DNA of 64,000 bases from Balneolaceae bacterium (GCA_007693395.1 REDS01000119.1:40104-104103); one strand, 5' to 3'. Counted from the stretch's first letter, positions 49,452 to 60,076 are shown. Made by a program: numbers and translations. The notes: generated by a model from the sequence alone, not told the origin.

Positions 49452-50647
49452 ACATCCTCCAGGTGCACAATAAGTATAAAATTTTGGGGGGAGAATGGAC
49501 CGTATTACAGCAAGAATATGATCTGTTGAAAAACACCCATGCAGTTGAGCAGTTTATTGTAGATAATGCAAAAGAGCTTTCAACAGTAATAGATAAGTTA
49601 AAATTAATTTTTAAAACACACTACAACAAAAAGGCAAAAAAGCAGCTGTTTCATAAACTTACAGTCGGGAATTACGACGTAATGCACACACATAACTTTT
49701 TCCCGCTTTTGTCGCCTTCCGTGTTTGAGGCAGCCAGAGAAGCAGGTGTGCCATCTATTCTAAGTCTTCATAATTTCAGACTTATTCACCCGAACGGATT
49801 GCTGTATCACAATGGAAAAATTGATCACAGAAGCATTGGGGGCAGTGCGTATAACTGTGTTTGGGATGGTGTTTACCGAAATTCGAAAGTTCAAACTGCG
49901 GTAGCCGCTCATATGATAGAGTATCACAGGAAACAAAATACATGGCAAACGTTTCCTTCAGCGTTTATAGCACTTTCAGAATTTTCCAAACAGATGTTTG
50001 TTGATGGAGGCCTTCCGGAAGAACGTATTTTTATAAAACCCAATTTTATTGAAGACCCTCTGAACAATGGCAGCGGGCTTGCTATTCAAGAGAAAAAGGA
50101 AAATATGTTTCTTTTTGTAGGTAGAATCAGCACAGAAAAGGGCATTCAGGATTTGATTGAGTGCTGGGTTCAGTATAAAATAAAGGCGAAGCTTGTTGTA
50201 GCAGGTGATGGCCCTCTCCGGGAGAAACTGGAAAAAAAATCAAAGGCAAACCCATCTATTCAATGGCTTGGGCAAATTTCTAGGGAGGAGATTCTGCAAA
50301 AACTTGCAGTTGCCAAGGCTATGTTGTTCCCAACAAGGTGTTACGAAGGCCAGCCATTGATTATCCTTGAGGCGTTATCCGTAGGTTGCCCTGTAATTAC
50401 ATCTAAGATAGGAAATCCACAAAATATGATTGATGATGGTGTAAATGGGCTCCATTTTAAAACCGGTGATATCCAGGATTTGTACGATAAGATTTCTGCT
50501 ATATATTACAAAACAGAGAAGAGAAAAGAGATGAGTATAAACGCCAGGGAGAGTTATCTCAACAGATACACACCGGAAAAAAATTCTGAGATGTTGATGA
50601 ATATCTACAAAGAAGCTGCAAAACTGGAAAAAAAACTCACAGCCTGA
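49448..50647 (+). CDS. Glycosyltransferase family 4 protein
   Basis: 399 aa; NILQVHNKYKILGGEWTV, FVGRISTEKGIQDLIE, FPTRCYEGQPLIILEALSVGCPVITSKIG. Confidence 0.93.
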   Translation: MNILQVHNKYKILGGEWTVLQQEYDLLKNTHAVEQFIVDNAKELSTVIDKLKLIFKTHYNKKAKKQLFHKLTVGNYDVMHTHNFFPLLSPSVFEAAREAGVPSILSLHNFRLIHPNGLLYHNGKIDHRSIGGSAYNCVWDGVYRNSKVQTAVAAHMIEYHRKQNTWQTFPSAFIALSEFSKQMFVDGGLPEERIFIKPNFIEDPLNNGSGLAIQEKKENMFLFVGRISTEKGIQDLIECWVQYKIKAKLVVAGDGPLREKLEKKSKANPSIQWLGQISREEILQKLAVAKAMLFPTRCYEGQPLIILEALSVGCPVITSKIGNPQNMIDDGVNGLHFKTGDIQDLYDKISAIYYKTEKRKEMSINARESYLNRYTPEKNSEMLMNIYKEAAKLEKKLTA

Positions 50648-50655
50648 ATTTAAAC

Positions 50656-51417
50656 ATGCCTCAAAAGGTAAACATACTTGATGTGGCGGTTAGCAGATAT
50701 AATCTGCAGGAAACGATGGAGGAGTTTTCTAATGCTATTAAAAAAAAGGAAAAACTGCGTGTATCTGTAACCCCCGTAAACTGCATTTTATGGGCAAGAA
50801 AAAATGAATCTTTAAAAAAAATCTACAACAGCGCAGATATTGTTACAGCAGACGGAGTACCTGTAGTTTGGGCATCAAAATTTTTGGGTGATCCAATAAA
50901 AGGAAGGGTGACCGGACTTGATCTGCTGCCTAGGTTTTCTGCAATAGCTGCCAAAGAGGGCTTCTCTTTCTTTTTTTTGGGTGCCGCAGAAGGTGTAGCG
51001 GAGCAACTTTCCAAAAAGCTTGCTGGAATGTATCCGGGTTTGAAAGTTTCAGGAAAATATTCACCTCCCTATGCTGAAACATTTTCTGATGAAGAGAATG
51101 AGAAAATGATTGAGCTTATAAATCAATCAAAAGCTGATGTACTATGGGTAAGTTTAACGGCACCCAAACAAGATTTTTGGATTGCAGAACATTTTGATCG
51201 GCTTGATGTATCGATTGCTGTTGGAGTTGGGGCTGCATTTGATGTTGTTTGTGGAAACATCAAACGCTCGCCGGAGTGGATGCAGATGGCTGGATTGGAG
51301 TGGCTGTATCGATTCTTTCAGGAACCGGGACGACTTTTTAAGCGATATTTTGTTGAAGCCCCGATTTTTATCCCGCTAATTATAAAACAGAAGTTGTATA
51401 AAAAAAGATCAACATGA
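50656..51417 (+). CDS. WecG/TagA/CpsF family glycosyltransferase
   Basis: 253 aa; TVTPVNCILWARKNESLKKIYNSADIVTADGVPVVWASK-type signature, VGVGAAFDVVCGNIKRSPEWMQMAGLEWLYRFFQEPGRLFKRY. Confidence 0.93.
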   Translation: MPQKVNILDVAVSRYNLQETMEEFSNAIKKKEKLRVSVTPVNCILWARKNESLKKIYNSADIVTADGVPVVWASKFLGDPIKGRVTGLDLLPRFSAIAAKEGFSFFFLGAAEGVAEQLSKKLAGMYPGLKVSGKYSPPYAETFSDEENEKMIELINQSKADVLWVSLTAPKQDFWIAEHFDRLDVSIAVGVGAAFDVVCGNIKRSPEWMQMAGLEWLYRFFQEPGRLFKRYFVEAPIFIPLIIKQKLYKKRST

Positions 51418-52373
51418 ACGTAAAGAAAACGGATAAAATCTACATTGCCGGCCACAAAGGTATGGTTGGGTCAGCCATTTATCGGCTGCTAAAGCATCGG
51501 GGATACAATAATCTGCTGGTGAGAACACGAAACGAGCTCGATCTGCGAAATCAGGGGGAAGTAGTTCATTTCATGTCATCAGAAAAACCAAAAGCTGTGA
51601 TTATTGCTGCGGCAAAAGTTGGCGGAATTCTTGCAAACAATCAGTATCCGTACCAGTTTTTACGAGATAATCTCATTATTCAGGATAATCTTATAAACAG
51701 CGCTTTCGAAAATGGAGTTAAAAAGCTCATTTTTCTGGGGAGTTCATGCATTTATCCAAAATTTGCACAACAACCAATGAGTGAAGATTCTCTTCTTACA
51801 GGCGAACTGGAACCTACAAACCAGTGGTACGCAATTGCTAAAATTGCAGGTGTTAAACAGTGCGAAGCTATTAAAAAACAATTTGGACGTGATTACGTAT
51901 CATTAATGCCAACAAATCTTTATGGCCCGGGCGATAACTTTGACCTGGAAACATCACACGTGCTGCCCGCAATGATTCGAAAATTTCATGATGCAAAAGA
52001 AGACAACCATGCTCCTGTAAGGTTGTGGGGTTCCGGCTCTCCGAAGCGAGAGTTTCTTTATGTTGATGATGTTGCGGACGCAGTTGAATTTGCTTTGACG
52101 AGAGAGTTATCGAGTAATTTGTACAATGTTGGCTCTGGAATAGATCTTTTCATTAAAGAACTGGCGGAAAAAATCCGGGAGATGGTAGGCCATAAAGGGG
52201 AAGTACTATGGGATGCAGATAAACCGGATGGTACGCCAAGAAAGTTAATGGATGTATCAAAATTAAAGGCAGAGGGATGGGAATATTCTGTGAAACTTGA
52301 GGATGGTATAGAACAAACATATAATTGGTTCAGGTCAAATTTAGATAACATTAGGGAAGTTAAATTTGATTAG
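51414..52373 (+). CDS. fcl: GDP-L-fucose synthase
   Basis: 319 aa; IYIAGHKGMVGSAIYRLL, LGSSCIYPKFAQQPMSEDSLLTGELEPTNQWYAIAKIAG. Confidence 0.95.
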   Translation: MNVKKTDKIYIAGHKGMVGSAIYRLLKHRGYNNLLVRTRNELDLRNQGEVVHFMSSEKPKAVIIAAAKVGGILANNQYPYQFLRDNLIIQDNLINSAFENGVKKLIFLGSSCIYPKFAQQPMSEDSLLTGELEPTNQWYAIAKIAGVKQCEAIKKQFGRDYVSLMPTNLYGPGDNFDLETSHVLPAMIRKFHDAKEDNHAPVRLWGSGSPKREFLYVDDVADAVEFALTRELSSNLYNVGSGIDLFIKELAEKIREMVGHKGEVLWDADKPDGTPRKLMDVSKLKAEGWEYSVKLEDGIEQTYNWFRSNLDNIREVKFD

Positions 52374-52654
52374 GCAGATGAAATTGATGAAATGATCAAC
52401 TGTTTAAATAATATAAACCAAAAATAATCAATAGTATATTGCGTTTACGTAGGTGCTATTCTGCCCACAAGATATTCATCTTGCTTACAATTCTGATTCC
52501 ACAATTTAGTTCTAATTTTTTTTACATAAAGTTCATATTTGGGGACAAATATGCTTAAATTTGCTCGATATAATAAATCCGGATAGCGGCTGTTCAAAAT
52601 ACTTGAGTAGGTTTTAGTGTTTAATGTTTCAGCAGGGCGCCAAATTATTTTGTA

Positions 52655-53380
52655 ATGGATCTATATGTAAATGATGTTCAGACAGTTCGGGAAAGGCTTG
52701 AGCAAGAGTCTGAAATAGCTGCTGAAAACCCCAAAGAAAGCGGTTATAAAATTTCGAGGTATAAAAACCTGAAAGTACGTCAGTACAAAGGTAAGAGAGC
52801 TTTTGATTTAGTAATTGGTTCCATCGCTTTAATTTTTTGTTTAATCCTTTTCCCATTCATAGCACTGGGCATAAAACTTTCTTCCAAAGGCCCAATATTT
52901 TTTAAACAGAAAAGAACAGGACAGAATGGTATCGTTTTCGTCTGTTATAAGTTTCGTACAATGCGAAATAATTCAGTGAAGCCGGTTAATGGCAAGCCCG
53001 ATATCACCGTAGAAGGGGACGACAGAATTTTCCCATTCGGCAAACTCCTCCGGCTTCTTAACCTGGATGAATTGCCGCAGATCATCAATGTGTTAAAAGG
53101 CGACATGAGCCTTGTAGGCCCCCGCCCATACCCTATTGAAGAGTGCGCTTATTGGAACTCAACTTTCGATGACTTTTTCTATCGTTATGCTGTTAAGCCC
53201 GGCATTACTGGTTTTTCTCAGGTGAAGGGATTCAGGGGCGGAACGTACGATGTTCAACACATGAGAAAAAGAACCGACTACGATCTTATCTATGTGCAAA
53301 AAAATACCTTTCTGATGGATTTATACATCATCATGAAAACAGTAACCAAGATGATAAATCTTGATACCAACGCTCATTAA
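52655..53380 (+). CDS. Sugar transferase (undecaprenyl-phosphate glycosyl-1-phosphate transferase, WcaJ/WbaP C-terminal type)
   Basis: 241 aa; KRAFDLVIGSIALIF, GPIFFKQKRTGQNGIVFVCYKFRTM, NLDELPQIINVLKGDMSLVGPRPYP. Confidence 0.93.
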   Translation: MDLYVNDVQTVRERLEQESEIAAENPKESGYKISRYKNLKVRQYKGKRAFDLVIGSIALIFCLILFPFIALGIKLSSKGPIFFKQKRTGQNGIVFVCYKFRTMRNNSVKPVNGKPDITVEGDDRIFPFGKLLRLLNLDELPQIINVLKGDMSLVGPRPYPIEECAYWNSTFDDFFYRYAVKPGITGFSQVKGFRGGTYDVQHMRKRTDYDLIYVQKNTFLMDLYIIMKTVTKMINLDTNAH

Positions 53381-53416
53381 TAAGTATTTAACTTAAGTAA
53401 ATAGTATTCCTACCCT

Positions 53417-55987
53417 ATGAGAAGAATTATACCACTTTTTATCACAGTATTAATTTTTACTGTTTTTATTCCTCAAACTATTCATGCTCAGTTTGGGGGT
53501 TTTGGAATCGGTAACATACAAAACGTTCAGGTCGACAATTTATCTGACCAAGAGCTCCTCAATTTTTACAGACAAATGCAGGCCCAGGGGTTCACCATTC
53601 AGGAAGTGGGTAATATTGCACGTGCACGTGGTATGCCTGCTTCTGAAGTATCGCGATTAACATCCCGTCTTAATCAGATCGCTACAGGCAGAGACCAAAC
53701 TGATTCGAGAGATACACGATCCCTAAGTAGATCGGTAGATGATACGATGCTTCAGTTCGATGCAGATTTAAGACCACTTGAAGAAGAATTACTGATCAGT
53801 GAGTTGCGCAGGCTTGTTCAGGAAAGGGATGAAGAAGACTTAATACGCCAGCTTGATCTAATTCTCGAAGAAGGCTTCCCGGTTTTTGGAGCAAACTTAT
53901 TTTCAGGTTCATCGCTATCTTTCGAGCCCTCAATGAATATTCCAACACCCGTTGATTATATATTTGGCACTGATGATGAAATTCGAATAGATATCTGGGG
54001 TGCTGCAGAAGCAAACTACAGGCTAACAGTAGATCCTGACGGAAACATAAGAATTCCAAATATTGGCCCTGTTCGAATTGGCGGGTTAAGCTTTGACGAG
54101 GCAAGAAGCAGAATTTTACGAAATCTTCAGAGAATTTATTCCGGTATAAACCTTTCAGAGCCCGAGCGTGGAAATACATATGCTGATATTTCTCTCGGCA
54201 ATGTCAGAAGTATCAATGTTAGCATGATTGGTGAAGTTCGTCAGCCAGGTTCTTACACCGTCTCTTCTCTTGCAAGTGTATTTAACATGCTATACGCTGC
54301 CGGTGGGCCAAACAGGAGCGGTACATGGAGAAGTATTCAGGTAATCAGAGGTGATAGTGTTGTTACTGAATTCGACTTGTATGACCTTATAGTTCACGCA
54401 AATCAGCGGGACAATATTCGCCTCAAAGATCAGGATATTATTCGTATTCCACCTTACATGAACAGGGTTCGGTTAAACGGTGAAGTAAAACGTCCCGGTA
54501 TCTATGAAATGAAAGACGGTGAAACTCTTCGTGATCTTGTAGAGTTTTCCGGTGGTTTTTCTGAGGAAGCATACACAGACAGAATTGTGCTTCATAGAAA
54601 AACCAACATTCAGCGCAGTATTTCTGATGTTGTCTGGCCCGATGGTGGAGAAATTGAACTTCGTAATGGTGATTCTATTGAAATTAAACCAATTATAGAC
54701 CGCTACGAAAACAGGGTGCGAATAGAAGGTGCAGTTTACCGGGAGGGAGATTTTGAATTGACCGAAGGGATGACTCTCACAGATTTACTCGATAAGGCCG
54801 AGGGAGTAAAACCCGAAGCGTATCAGGAAAGAGGTATTATTTTCAGAAGCCAGGATAACCTGATGCTTGAAAGTATTGCGTTTTCAGTGAGAGATATTGT
54901 AGAGGGGAATGCTGAAGATATCGTGTTAAAGCGAGACGATCTTGTTAGAATTTCCTCACTTTTTGATCTTCAGGAAACATTTACTATTTCCGTATCTGGT
55001 TCTGTAAATAATGCAGGGAGATTTGAATATTTAAATGGGATGACACTTGAAGATGCAATTTTCCTCGCTAAAGGCCTGCGGGATGAAGCAGCAGCCTATC
55101 GTGTTGAAGTAGCACGAAGAGTGATTGATGAAGATACCCGAACAAAAGTAAATCAAATAGCTGAAGTATTTCAGTTTGAAATTGAACCGAATTTTAATTT
55201 CCGGGACAGAGACAGTGAATTTCAGCTTCAGCCATTTGACAGAGTTTTTGTAAGAACCAAGCCAAATTACCAGCGGCAATTAACCGTACGCATTGAGGGT
55301 GAAGTACAGTTCCCTGGAGAATATGTACTTGAAAGACGCGACGCACGATTAACTGACTTAATTGAGCAAGCCGGTGGACTTTCACAATATGCATTCCCTC
55401 AGGGAGCTTCAATGTTGCGAGTGCTTGAAATAACCAGTGAAGAGGTAGAAAGGCAAGAGTTTAGAGACAGGTCAGATGTACTTGCTGCACTCAATCTTGA
55501 AAATGTAGATTTAGACAGGTTCGAAACAATCAATGATACAACATTTACACCTGTAGGTATTCGCCTGCGCGAAGCTCTAAGTAATCCAAGAGGCTTGAAC
55601 GATCTTCGTCTTCAGCCGGGTGATGTGATTACAATTCCAAGGGAATTTCAAACTGTACGTGTGGAAGGTGGGGTTCTGTCTCCGGTTACCATGCGCTATG
55701 TGCCTGGCCGTGGCTTACAGAGCTACATTAACTCTGCTGGTGGCACAACTGATCGCGGGCAAAAGCACCGTGCATATATTGTATATGCGAATGGAGAGGT
55801 AGATCGTGTACGAAGATTCTTACGCATCAGAAATAACCCGTCGGTAGAGCCCGGGGCTACAATTATAGTGCCCGAGAAACCGGCGAGTGAGCAGATGTCA
55901 CCACAAGAGACTATTGCACTTACTTCAGCTATCTTGAACACCACTATATTACTTTTTACGGTGATCGACAGACTCAACAGAGATTAG
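53417..55987 (+). CDS. SLBB-domain polysaccharide export outer-membrane protein (Wza-like)
   Basis: 856 aa; signal peptide, DYIFGTDDEIRIDIWGAAEANYRLTVDPDGNIRIPNIGPVRIGGLS, multiple SLBB repeats. Confidence 0.9.
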   Translation: MRRIIPLFITVLIFTVFIPQTIHAQFGGFGIGNIQNVQVDNLSDQELLNFYRQMQAQGFTIQEVGNIARARGMPASEVSRLTSRLNQIATGRDQTDSRDTRSLSRSVDDTMLQFDADLRPLEEELLISELRRLVQERDEEDLIRQLDLILEEGFPVFGANLFSGSSLSFEPSMNIPTPVDYIFGTDDEIRIDIWGAAEANYRLTVDPDGNIRIPNIGPVRIGGLSFDEARSRILRNLQRIYSGINLSEPERGNTYADISLGNVRSINVSMIGEVRQPGSYTVSSLASVFNMLYAAGGPNRSGTWRSIQVIRGDSVVTEFDLYDLIVHANQRDNIRLKDQDIIRIPPYMNRVRLNGEVKRPGIYEMKDGETLRDLVEFSGGFSEEAYTDRIVLHRKTNIQRSISDVVWPDGGEIELRNGDSIEIKPIIDRYENRVRIEGAVYREGDFELTEGMTLTDLLDKAEGVKPEAYQERGIIFRSQDNLMLESIAFSVRDIVEGNAEDIVLKRDDLVRISSLFDLQETFTISVSGSVNNAGRFEYLNGMTLEDAIFLAKGLRDEAAAYRVEVARRVIDEDTRTKVNQIAEVFQFEIEPNFNFRDRDSEFQLQPFDRVFVRTKPNYQRQLTVRIEGEVQFPGEYVLERRDARLTDLIEQAGGLSQYAFPQGASMLRVLEITSEEVERQEFRDRSDVLAALNLENVDLDRFETINDTTFTPVGIRLREALSNPRGLNDLRLQPGDVITIPREFQTVRVEGGVLSPVTMRYVPGRGLQSYINSAGGTTDRGQKHRAYIVYANGEVDRVRRFLRIRNNPSVEPGATIIVPEKPASEQMSPQETIALTSAILNTTILLFTVIDRLNRD

Positions 55988-56006
55988 ATAGTTGAATTCA
56001 TTTCTT

Positions 56007-56052
56007 AAGCCGGGTCTCAACATTAAACACGATGCAGAGCCCGGCTTTTTTA
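56007..56052 (+). terminator. Rho-independent terminator after the SLBB protein
   Basis: aagccggg(56007-56014)/cccggctt(56040-56047) followed by a T run. Confidence 0.85.
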
Positions 56053-56094
56053 TTGTATATTTCATTTAGTTACAACCATTAAGAATCAGTAATT

Positions 56095-57231
56095 ATGGCA
56101 AACAAAAAAGTTGCACTCATTACCGGAATAACTGGCCAGGATGGATCTTACCTCGCAGAACTACTTCTTGATAAGGGGTATATCGTTCACGGTATTAAAC
56201 GCAGGGCAAGCCTTTTTAACACAGATAGGATCGACCATCTTTATCAGGATCCTCATGTTGAGGATAAGGTTCTGTTTCTTCACTATGGTGACTTAACTGA
56301 TTCTATGAATATCACAAAAATTATTCAGGATGTTCAACCCGATGAAATATACAATCTCGCGGCAATGAGCCACGTAAAGGTAAGCTTTGAAACTCCCGAA
56401 TATACCGCAAATACCGATGGCCTCGGTACGCTGCGAATTCTCGAAGCAGTGCGGCTTTTAGGGTTAACAAAAAAAACAAAAATTTATCAGGCATCCACTT
56501 CAGAGTTATACGGATTGGTTCAGGAAGTACCGCAAAGTGAAAAAACACCATTTTATCCCAGGTCTCCCTATGCGGTTGCAAAGATGTACGCTTACTGGAT
56601 TACAGTAAACTATCGTGAAGCGTATGATATGTACACCTGTAACGGGATACTTTTCAATCACGAATCGCCGAGACGCGGAGAAACATTTGTAACCCGCAAA
56701 ATTACCCGTGCAGCTGTAAAAATTGCATTGGGACTGCAGGATAAACTTTACATCGGCAATATGGATGCTAAACGTGACTGGGGCCACGCAAAAGACTATG
56801 TAGAAGCCATGTGGTTAATGCTTCAACAGGATAAACCCGAAGATTTTGTGATAGCTACCGGAAATACAACGTCTGTTCGCGATTTTATTAAAATGGCATT
56901 TGAAGAGGTGGGTATTTCATTATCATTCAAAAATAAAGGAAAAGAAGAGATTGGTGTTATTGAGAAGATCGTTGCAGTTGGTGATATAAATGCAGCACAA
57001 AATGTTTCTGTGGGGGACGTACTCATTAAAGTAGATCCGAGATATTTTCGCCCAACGGAGGTAGAACTGCTTATTGGTGACCCATCTAAAGCCAAATCTA
57101 AATTGGGATGGGAACCAATATACAACCTGAATATGCTGGTAAATGATATGGTTGCTGCGGATGTTGATCTCTTCAGGCAGCAACAGACACTTATTAAGAA
57201 CGGCTACACAGTTCTGAAGCAAGCAGAATAA
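56095..57231 (+). CDS. gmd: GDP-mannose 4,6-dehydratase
   Basis: 378 aa; [66 protein letters not shown]. Confidence 0.96.
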   Translation: MANKKVALITGITGQDGSYLAELLLDKGYIVHGIKRRASLFNTDRIDHLYQDPHVEDKVLFLHYGDLTDSMNITKIIQDVQPDEIYNLAAMSHVKVSFETPEYTANTDGLGTLRILEAVRLLGLTKKTKIYQASTSELYGLVQEVPQSEKTPFYPRSPYAVAKMYAYWITVNYREAYDMYTCNGILFNHESPRRGETFVTRKITRAAVKIALGLQDKLYIGNMDAKRDWGHAKDYVEAMWLMLQQDKPEDFVIATGNTTSVRDFIKMAFEEVGISLSFKNKGKEEIGVIEKIVAVGDINAAQNVSVGDVLIKVDPRYFRPTEVELLIGDPSKAKSKLGWEPIYNLNMLVNDMVAADVDLFRQQQTLIKNGYTVLKQAE

Positions 57232-57300
57232 TTTTTTTTCGTTTTTAAGTGTAAGGTTTCTGTGATTTTTTGCTCATACTAATAAAAAAGGTATTTACGT

Positions 57301-57618
57301 ATGAAAAAATCACTGATGCTTTCAAACCTTCGCGTAGAAATTCGCAGAAAGCAATCGTCATTCGCGAATGAACGAATGATGCTAAACTGGGTAAAAAGAT
57401 TCTTCGATGAGATGTCCATTGTTCACTCTTCTCAAATAAGAGACTGGCAAAAAGAGATGTTTTTAGCTGATCTTCGGAAAAAAGAAAATGTTTCTTATGA
57501 AGAACTACTCCAGGCAAAATCATCACTTTTCTTTTTGTTTGAAAAAGTGTTGAAGCAATCGGAGTTTTCAAAAATTACTACCGATAGCGAACCCGGATCT
57601 TTCAGGATTACTGCTTGA
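57301..57618 (+). CDS. Stand-alone integrase N-terminal SAM-like (core-binding) domain protein, integron-integrase-like
   Basis: 105 aa; LSNLRVEIRRKQSSFANERMMLNWVKRFF...FLADLRKKENVSYEELLQAKSSLFFLFEKVL resembles the IntI N-terminal domain; no catalytic R-H-R-Y domain follows. Confidence 0.62.
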   Translation: MKKSLMLSNLRVEIRRKQSSFANERMMLNWVKRFFDEMSIVHSSQIRDWQKEMFLADLRKKENVSYEELLQAKSSLFFLFEKVLKQSEFSKITTDSEPGSFRITA

Positions 57619-57631
57619 TTCTGCCGATTAT

Positions 57632-58063
57632 TTATCTTCTGTCGATAATTGCCAGCGTACATCTCGATATTGAAACGAGTTTTTGATCTTCAGTTTCAAT
57701 TCGAGTTTCCCAAACCTGGGTTTGTGACCCACGGTGAATTGGTTTTGCAATTCCAAGTACTGAACCACCAATCCTCACCGGTTTGATATGATTGGCATTA
57801 ATCTCCAGGCCAACCGCCGCTTTTTTTTCGCTTGTGAGATTTAAGTAAGCCCCAACGGAAGCGAGGGTTTCGGCCAGTGCTACAGATGCACCACCATGCA
57901 AAATGCCAAAAGGTTGAATCGTATTTTCATTTACGGGCATTCTCGCTCTTAATTCATTACGGCTTATATGCAAAAATTCGAGGCCAAGAGCGTCGCCCAT
58001 CGTTTTTCTTTTAATAGAAAATAATTCTTCAAACTTCTGTTTTATCTCTTCTTCAATGATCAT
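57632..58063 (-). CDS. PaaI-family thioesterase
   Basis: 143 aa; FGILHGGASVALAETLASVGAYLNL. Confidence 0.9.
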   Translation of the reverse strand: MIIEEEIKQKFEELFSIKRKTMGDALGLEFLHISRNELRARMPVNENTIQPFGILHGGASVALAETLASVGAYLNLTSEKKAAVGLEINANHIKPVRIGGSVLGIAKPIHRGSQTQVWETRIETEDQKLVSISRCTLAIIDRR

Positions 58064-58269
58064 TGTTATTACTCAATTATATTTTCAGCTTTTCGATACA
58101 GTTTTAGGGTTTATTCTGTTTACTTATAGTCTAAGATATCTTATCTGCAGGAAAGTGTTCAAAAAAGTAAACTTTTTTTGAATCTCATTTTTAAAAGTCC
58201 CGGCAAAGTGTAAATTGTTAGGGTAACAGTGTTAACCTTTGTTAATCATCCAAAAAACCGCTTTTTTCT

Positions 58270-60054
58270 ATGAGTGAATATAACAAAACGCTGCCGGAAA
58301 TTATCTTTGAAGGCCTTAAAAAATATGGTGACGGCCTTTTTGCTTCTACCAAAAGAGGGGGGGAATGGCAACCTACAAATGTTGAAACCTTTATCGAGAA
58401 AACTAAAAATCTTGCAATGGGTTTATATACGTTAGGCGTTAGGCCTGGCAGCAAAGTGGCAATCCATTCTGAGAACTCTACAGAATGGTTGATGTGCGAT
58501 CTGGCCACCCTGTCAATTGGAGCTGCAAATGTTCCTATTTACACTACTCAACCCGGCGATCAGATTAAGTATATACTCGAAAATTCTGATTCTGTGGTTC
58601 ATATTGTATCAAATGATGAGATGTTTGCAGATACAAAACCACTCATTAAATGTGTGAAAAATGTAAAAGCTATTGTATCCATCCAGGGTTCATCACATAA
58701 AAAACTAAAGTCGTTTGATGAAGTTATTGAATCAGGTAAGAAACTGAGAGAAGAAAAGCCCGATCTTTTCGATGAACTAAAGAACGCTATTAAACCGGAT
58801 GATCTTGCCACACTGATTTACACTTCAGGCACTACCGGCTTACCTAAAGGAGTTATGCTTACCCATAGAAATATCGCTTCGAACGTTGTGGCATCCCTCG
58901 AAAAATTACCGTTTGATGCGAGTGAATTCCTGGGCCAAAGAGTACTCTCTTATTTGCCGTTATCGCACGTTTTTGAAAGAATGATTGAGTATATGTATAT
59001 CAGCATGGGGTGCAGAATTTATTACATCGAAGTAGTGGAAGAGATCAGGGATGATTTTGGATATGTTCGCCCGTTCTTTTTTGCTACGGTGCCCCGCTTG
59101 CTTGAAAAAATTCATACCGGTGTAAAAGTAAAAGGGCAGGAGTTATCGGGAGCTCAGAAGAATATTTACTATTGGGCAATATATCGTACAGAAAATTATG
59201 ATCCGGAAAATCCACCATCGAAACTTAATGTAAACCACCGACTGGCGAACAGGCTTGTTTACAGTAAAATACGAGAGCTTTTTGGTGGGAATCTTCGGGG
59301 AATGGTCAGCGGAGGTGCAGCACTATCGCCAGATATTTTTAAATTTATGAATGCAATTGGCTTTATTTGTGTGCAGGGGTACGGCCTGACGGAAACATCC
59401 CCGGTAATTACAGTGCAGGCACCCGGTGCCATGAGAATTGGCAGCTCAGGAAAAACTATTCGTGATGTAGAGGTGAAAATTGCCGAAGATGGTGAGATTC
59501 TTTCCAGAGGGCCGCATATCATGAAAGGTTATTATAAAGATGAGGAGCAGACTAAAGAAGTAATGACCGATGATGGCTGGTTCAAAACCGGCGATATCGG
59601 TAAGATTGATGATGACGGTTTTCTCTACATTACCGACAGGAAAAAGTCGATGTTTAAGCTATCCACTGGAAAATATGTAGCACCTCAGAATGTGGAAAAT
59701 CATATTTCAGGATCAGGTTTTATTGAGCAGGCTGTAGTGATCGGATATCAGCGAAAATTCTGTTCTGCACTCATTGTGCCGGCATACGACAATGTACTGA
59801 AACGCCTGAAGCGTGATGGGTATGAGCCATCAAAACCTTTTGCGAAAGATGAAAAGATACGGGAACTCATTCAGGGTGAAGTTGATAAAGCCAATAAAAA
59901 TGTATCTCCATGGGAAACAGTAAAGAAATTCGTACTGCTCGAAGAGCCATTAACAATCGACAGTGGCGAACTTACACCAACCATGAAAGTGAAGCGACCT
60001 GTTGTTCTCGAGAAATACAAGGAGGAGATTGAATCGATGTATGGGGATGAGTAG
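58270..60054 (+). CDS. Long-chain fatty acid-CoA ligase (AMP-forming)
   Basis: 594 aa; LIYTSGTTGLPKGVMLTHRN, GYGLTETSPVI, DGWFKTGDIGKIDDDGFLYITDRKK. Confidence 0.94.
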   Translation: MSEYNKTLPEIIFEGLKKYGDGLFASTKRGGEWQPTNVETFIEKTKNLAMGLYTLGVRPGSKVAIHSENSTEWLMCDLATLSIGAANVPIYTTQPGDQIKYILENSDSVVHIVSNDEMFADTKPLIKCVKNVKAIVSIQGSSHKKLKSFDEVIESGKKLREEKPDLFDELKNAIKPDDLATLIYTSGTTGLPKGVMLTHRNIASNVVASLEKLPFDASEFLGQRVLSYLPLSHVFERMIEYMYISMGCRIYYIEVVEEIRDDFGYVRPFFFATVPRLLEKIHTGVKVKGQELSGAQKNIYYWAIYRTENYDPENPPSKLNVNHRLANRLVYSKIRELFGGNLRGMVSGGAALSPDIFKFMNAIGFICVQGYGLTETSPVITVQAPGAMRIGSSGKTIRDVEVKIAEDGEILSRGPHIMKGYYKDEEQTKEVMTDDGWFKTGDIGKIDDDGFLYITDRKKSMFKLSTGKYVAPQNVENHISGSGFIEQAVVIGYQRKFCSALIVPAYDNVLKRLKRDGYEPSKPFAKDEKIRELIQGEVDKANKNVSPWETVKKFVLLEEPLTIDSGELTPTMKVKRPVVLEKYKEEIESMYGDE

Positions 60055-60076
60055 TCGTGAGTCTTGAGTCCTGAGT
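60053..60076. repeat. Heptanucleotide array, left arm of inverted pair 1
   Basis: agtc-gtgagtc-ttgagtc-ctgagt; overlaps the TAG stop (60052-60054) of the ligase gene. Confidence 0.85.

Noticed and set aside
52468-52483. Small CAAGAT-attc-ATCTTG stem in the 281-bp gap before the sugar transferase
   Set aside because: A 6-bp stem without a T run is expected by chance in AT-rich intergenic DNA.
58158-58182. AT-rich near-palindrome TTCAAAAAAGTAAACTTTTTTTGAA upstream of the acyl-CoA ligase
   Set aside because: It could be a regulator site or an imperfect hairpin, but the arms differ by one T and it is too AT-rich to separate from background without comparative data.
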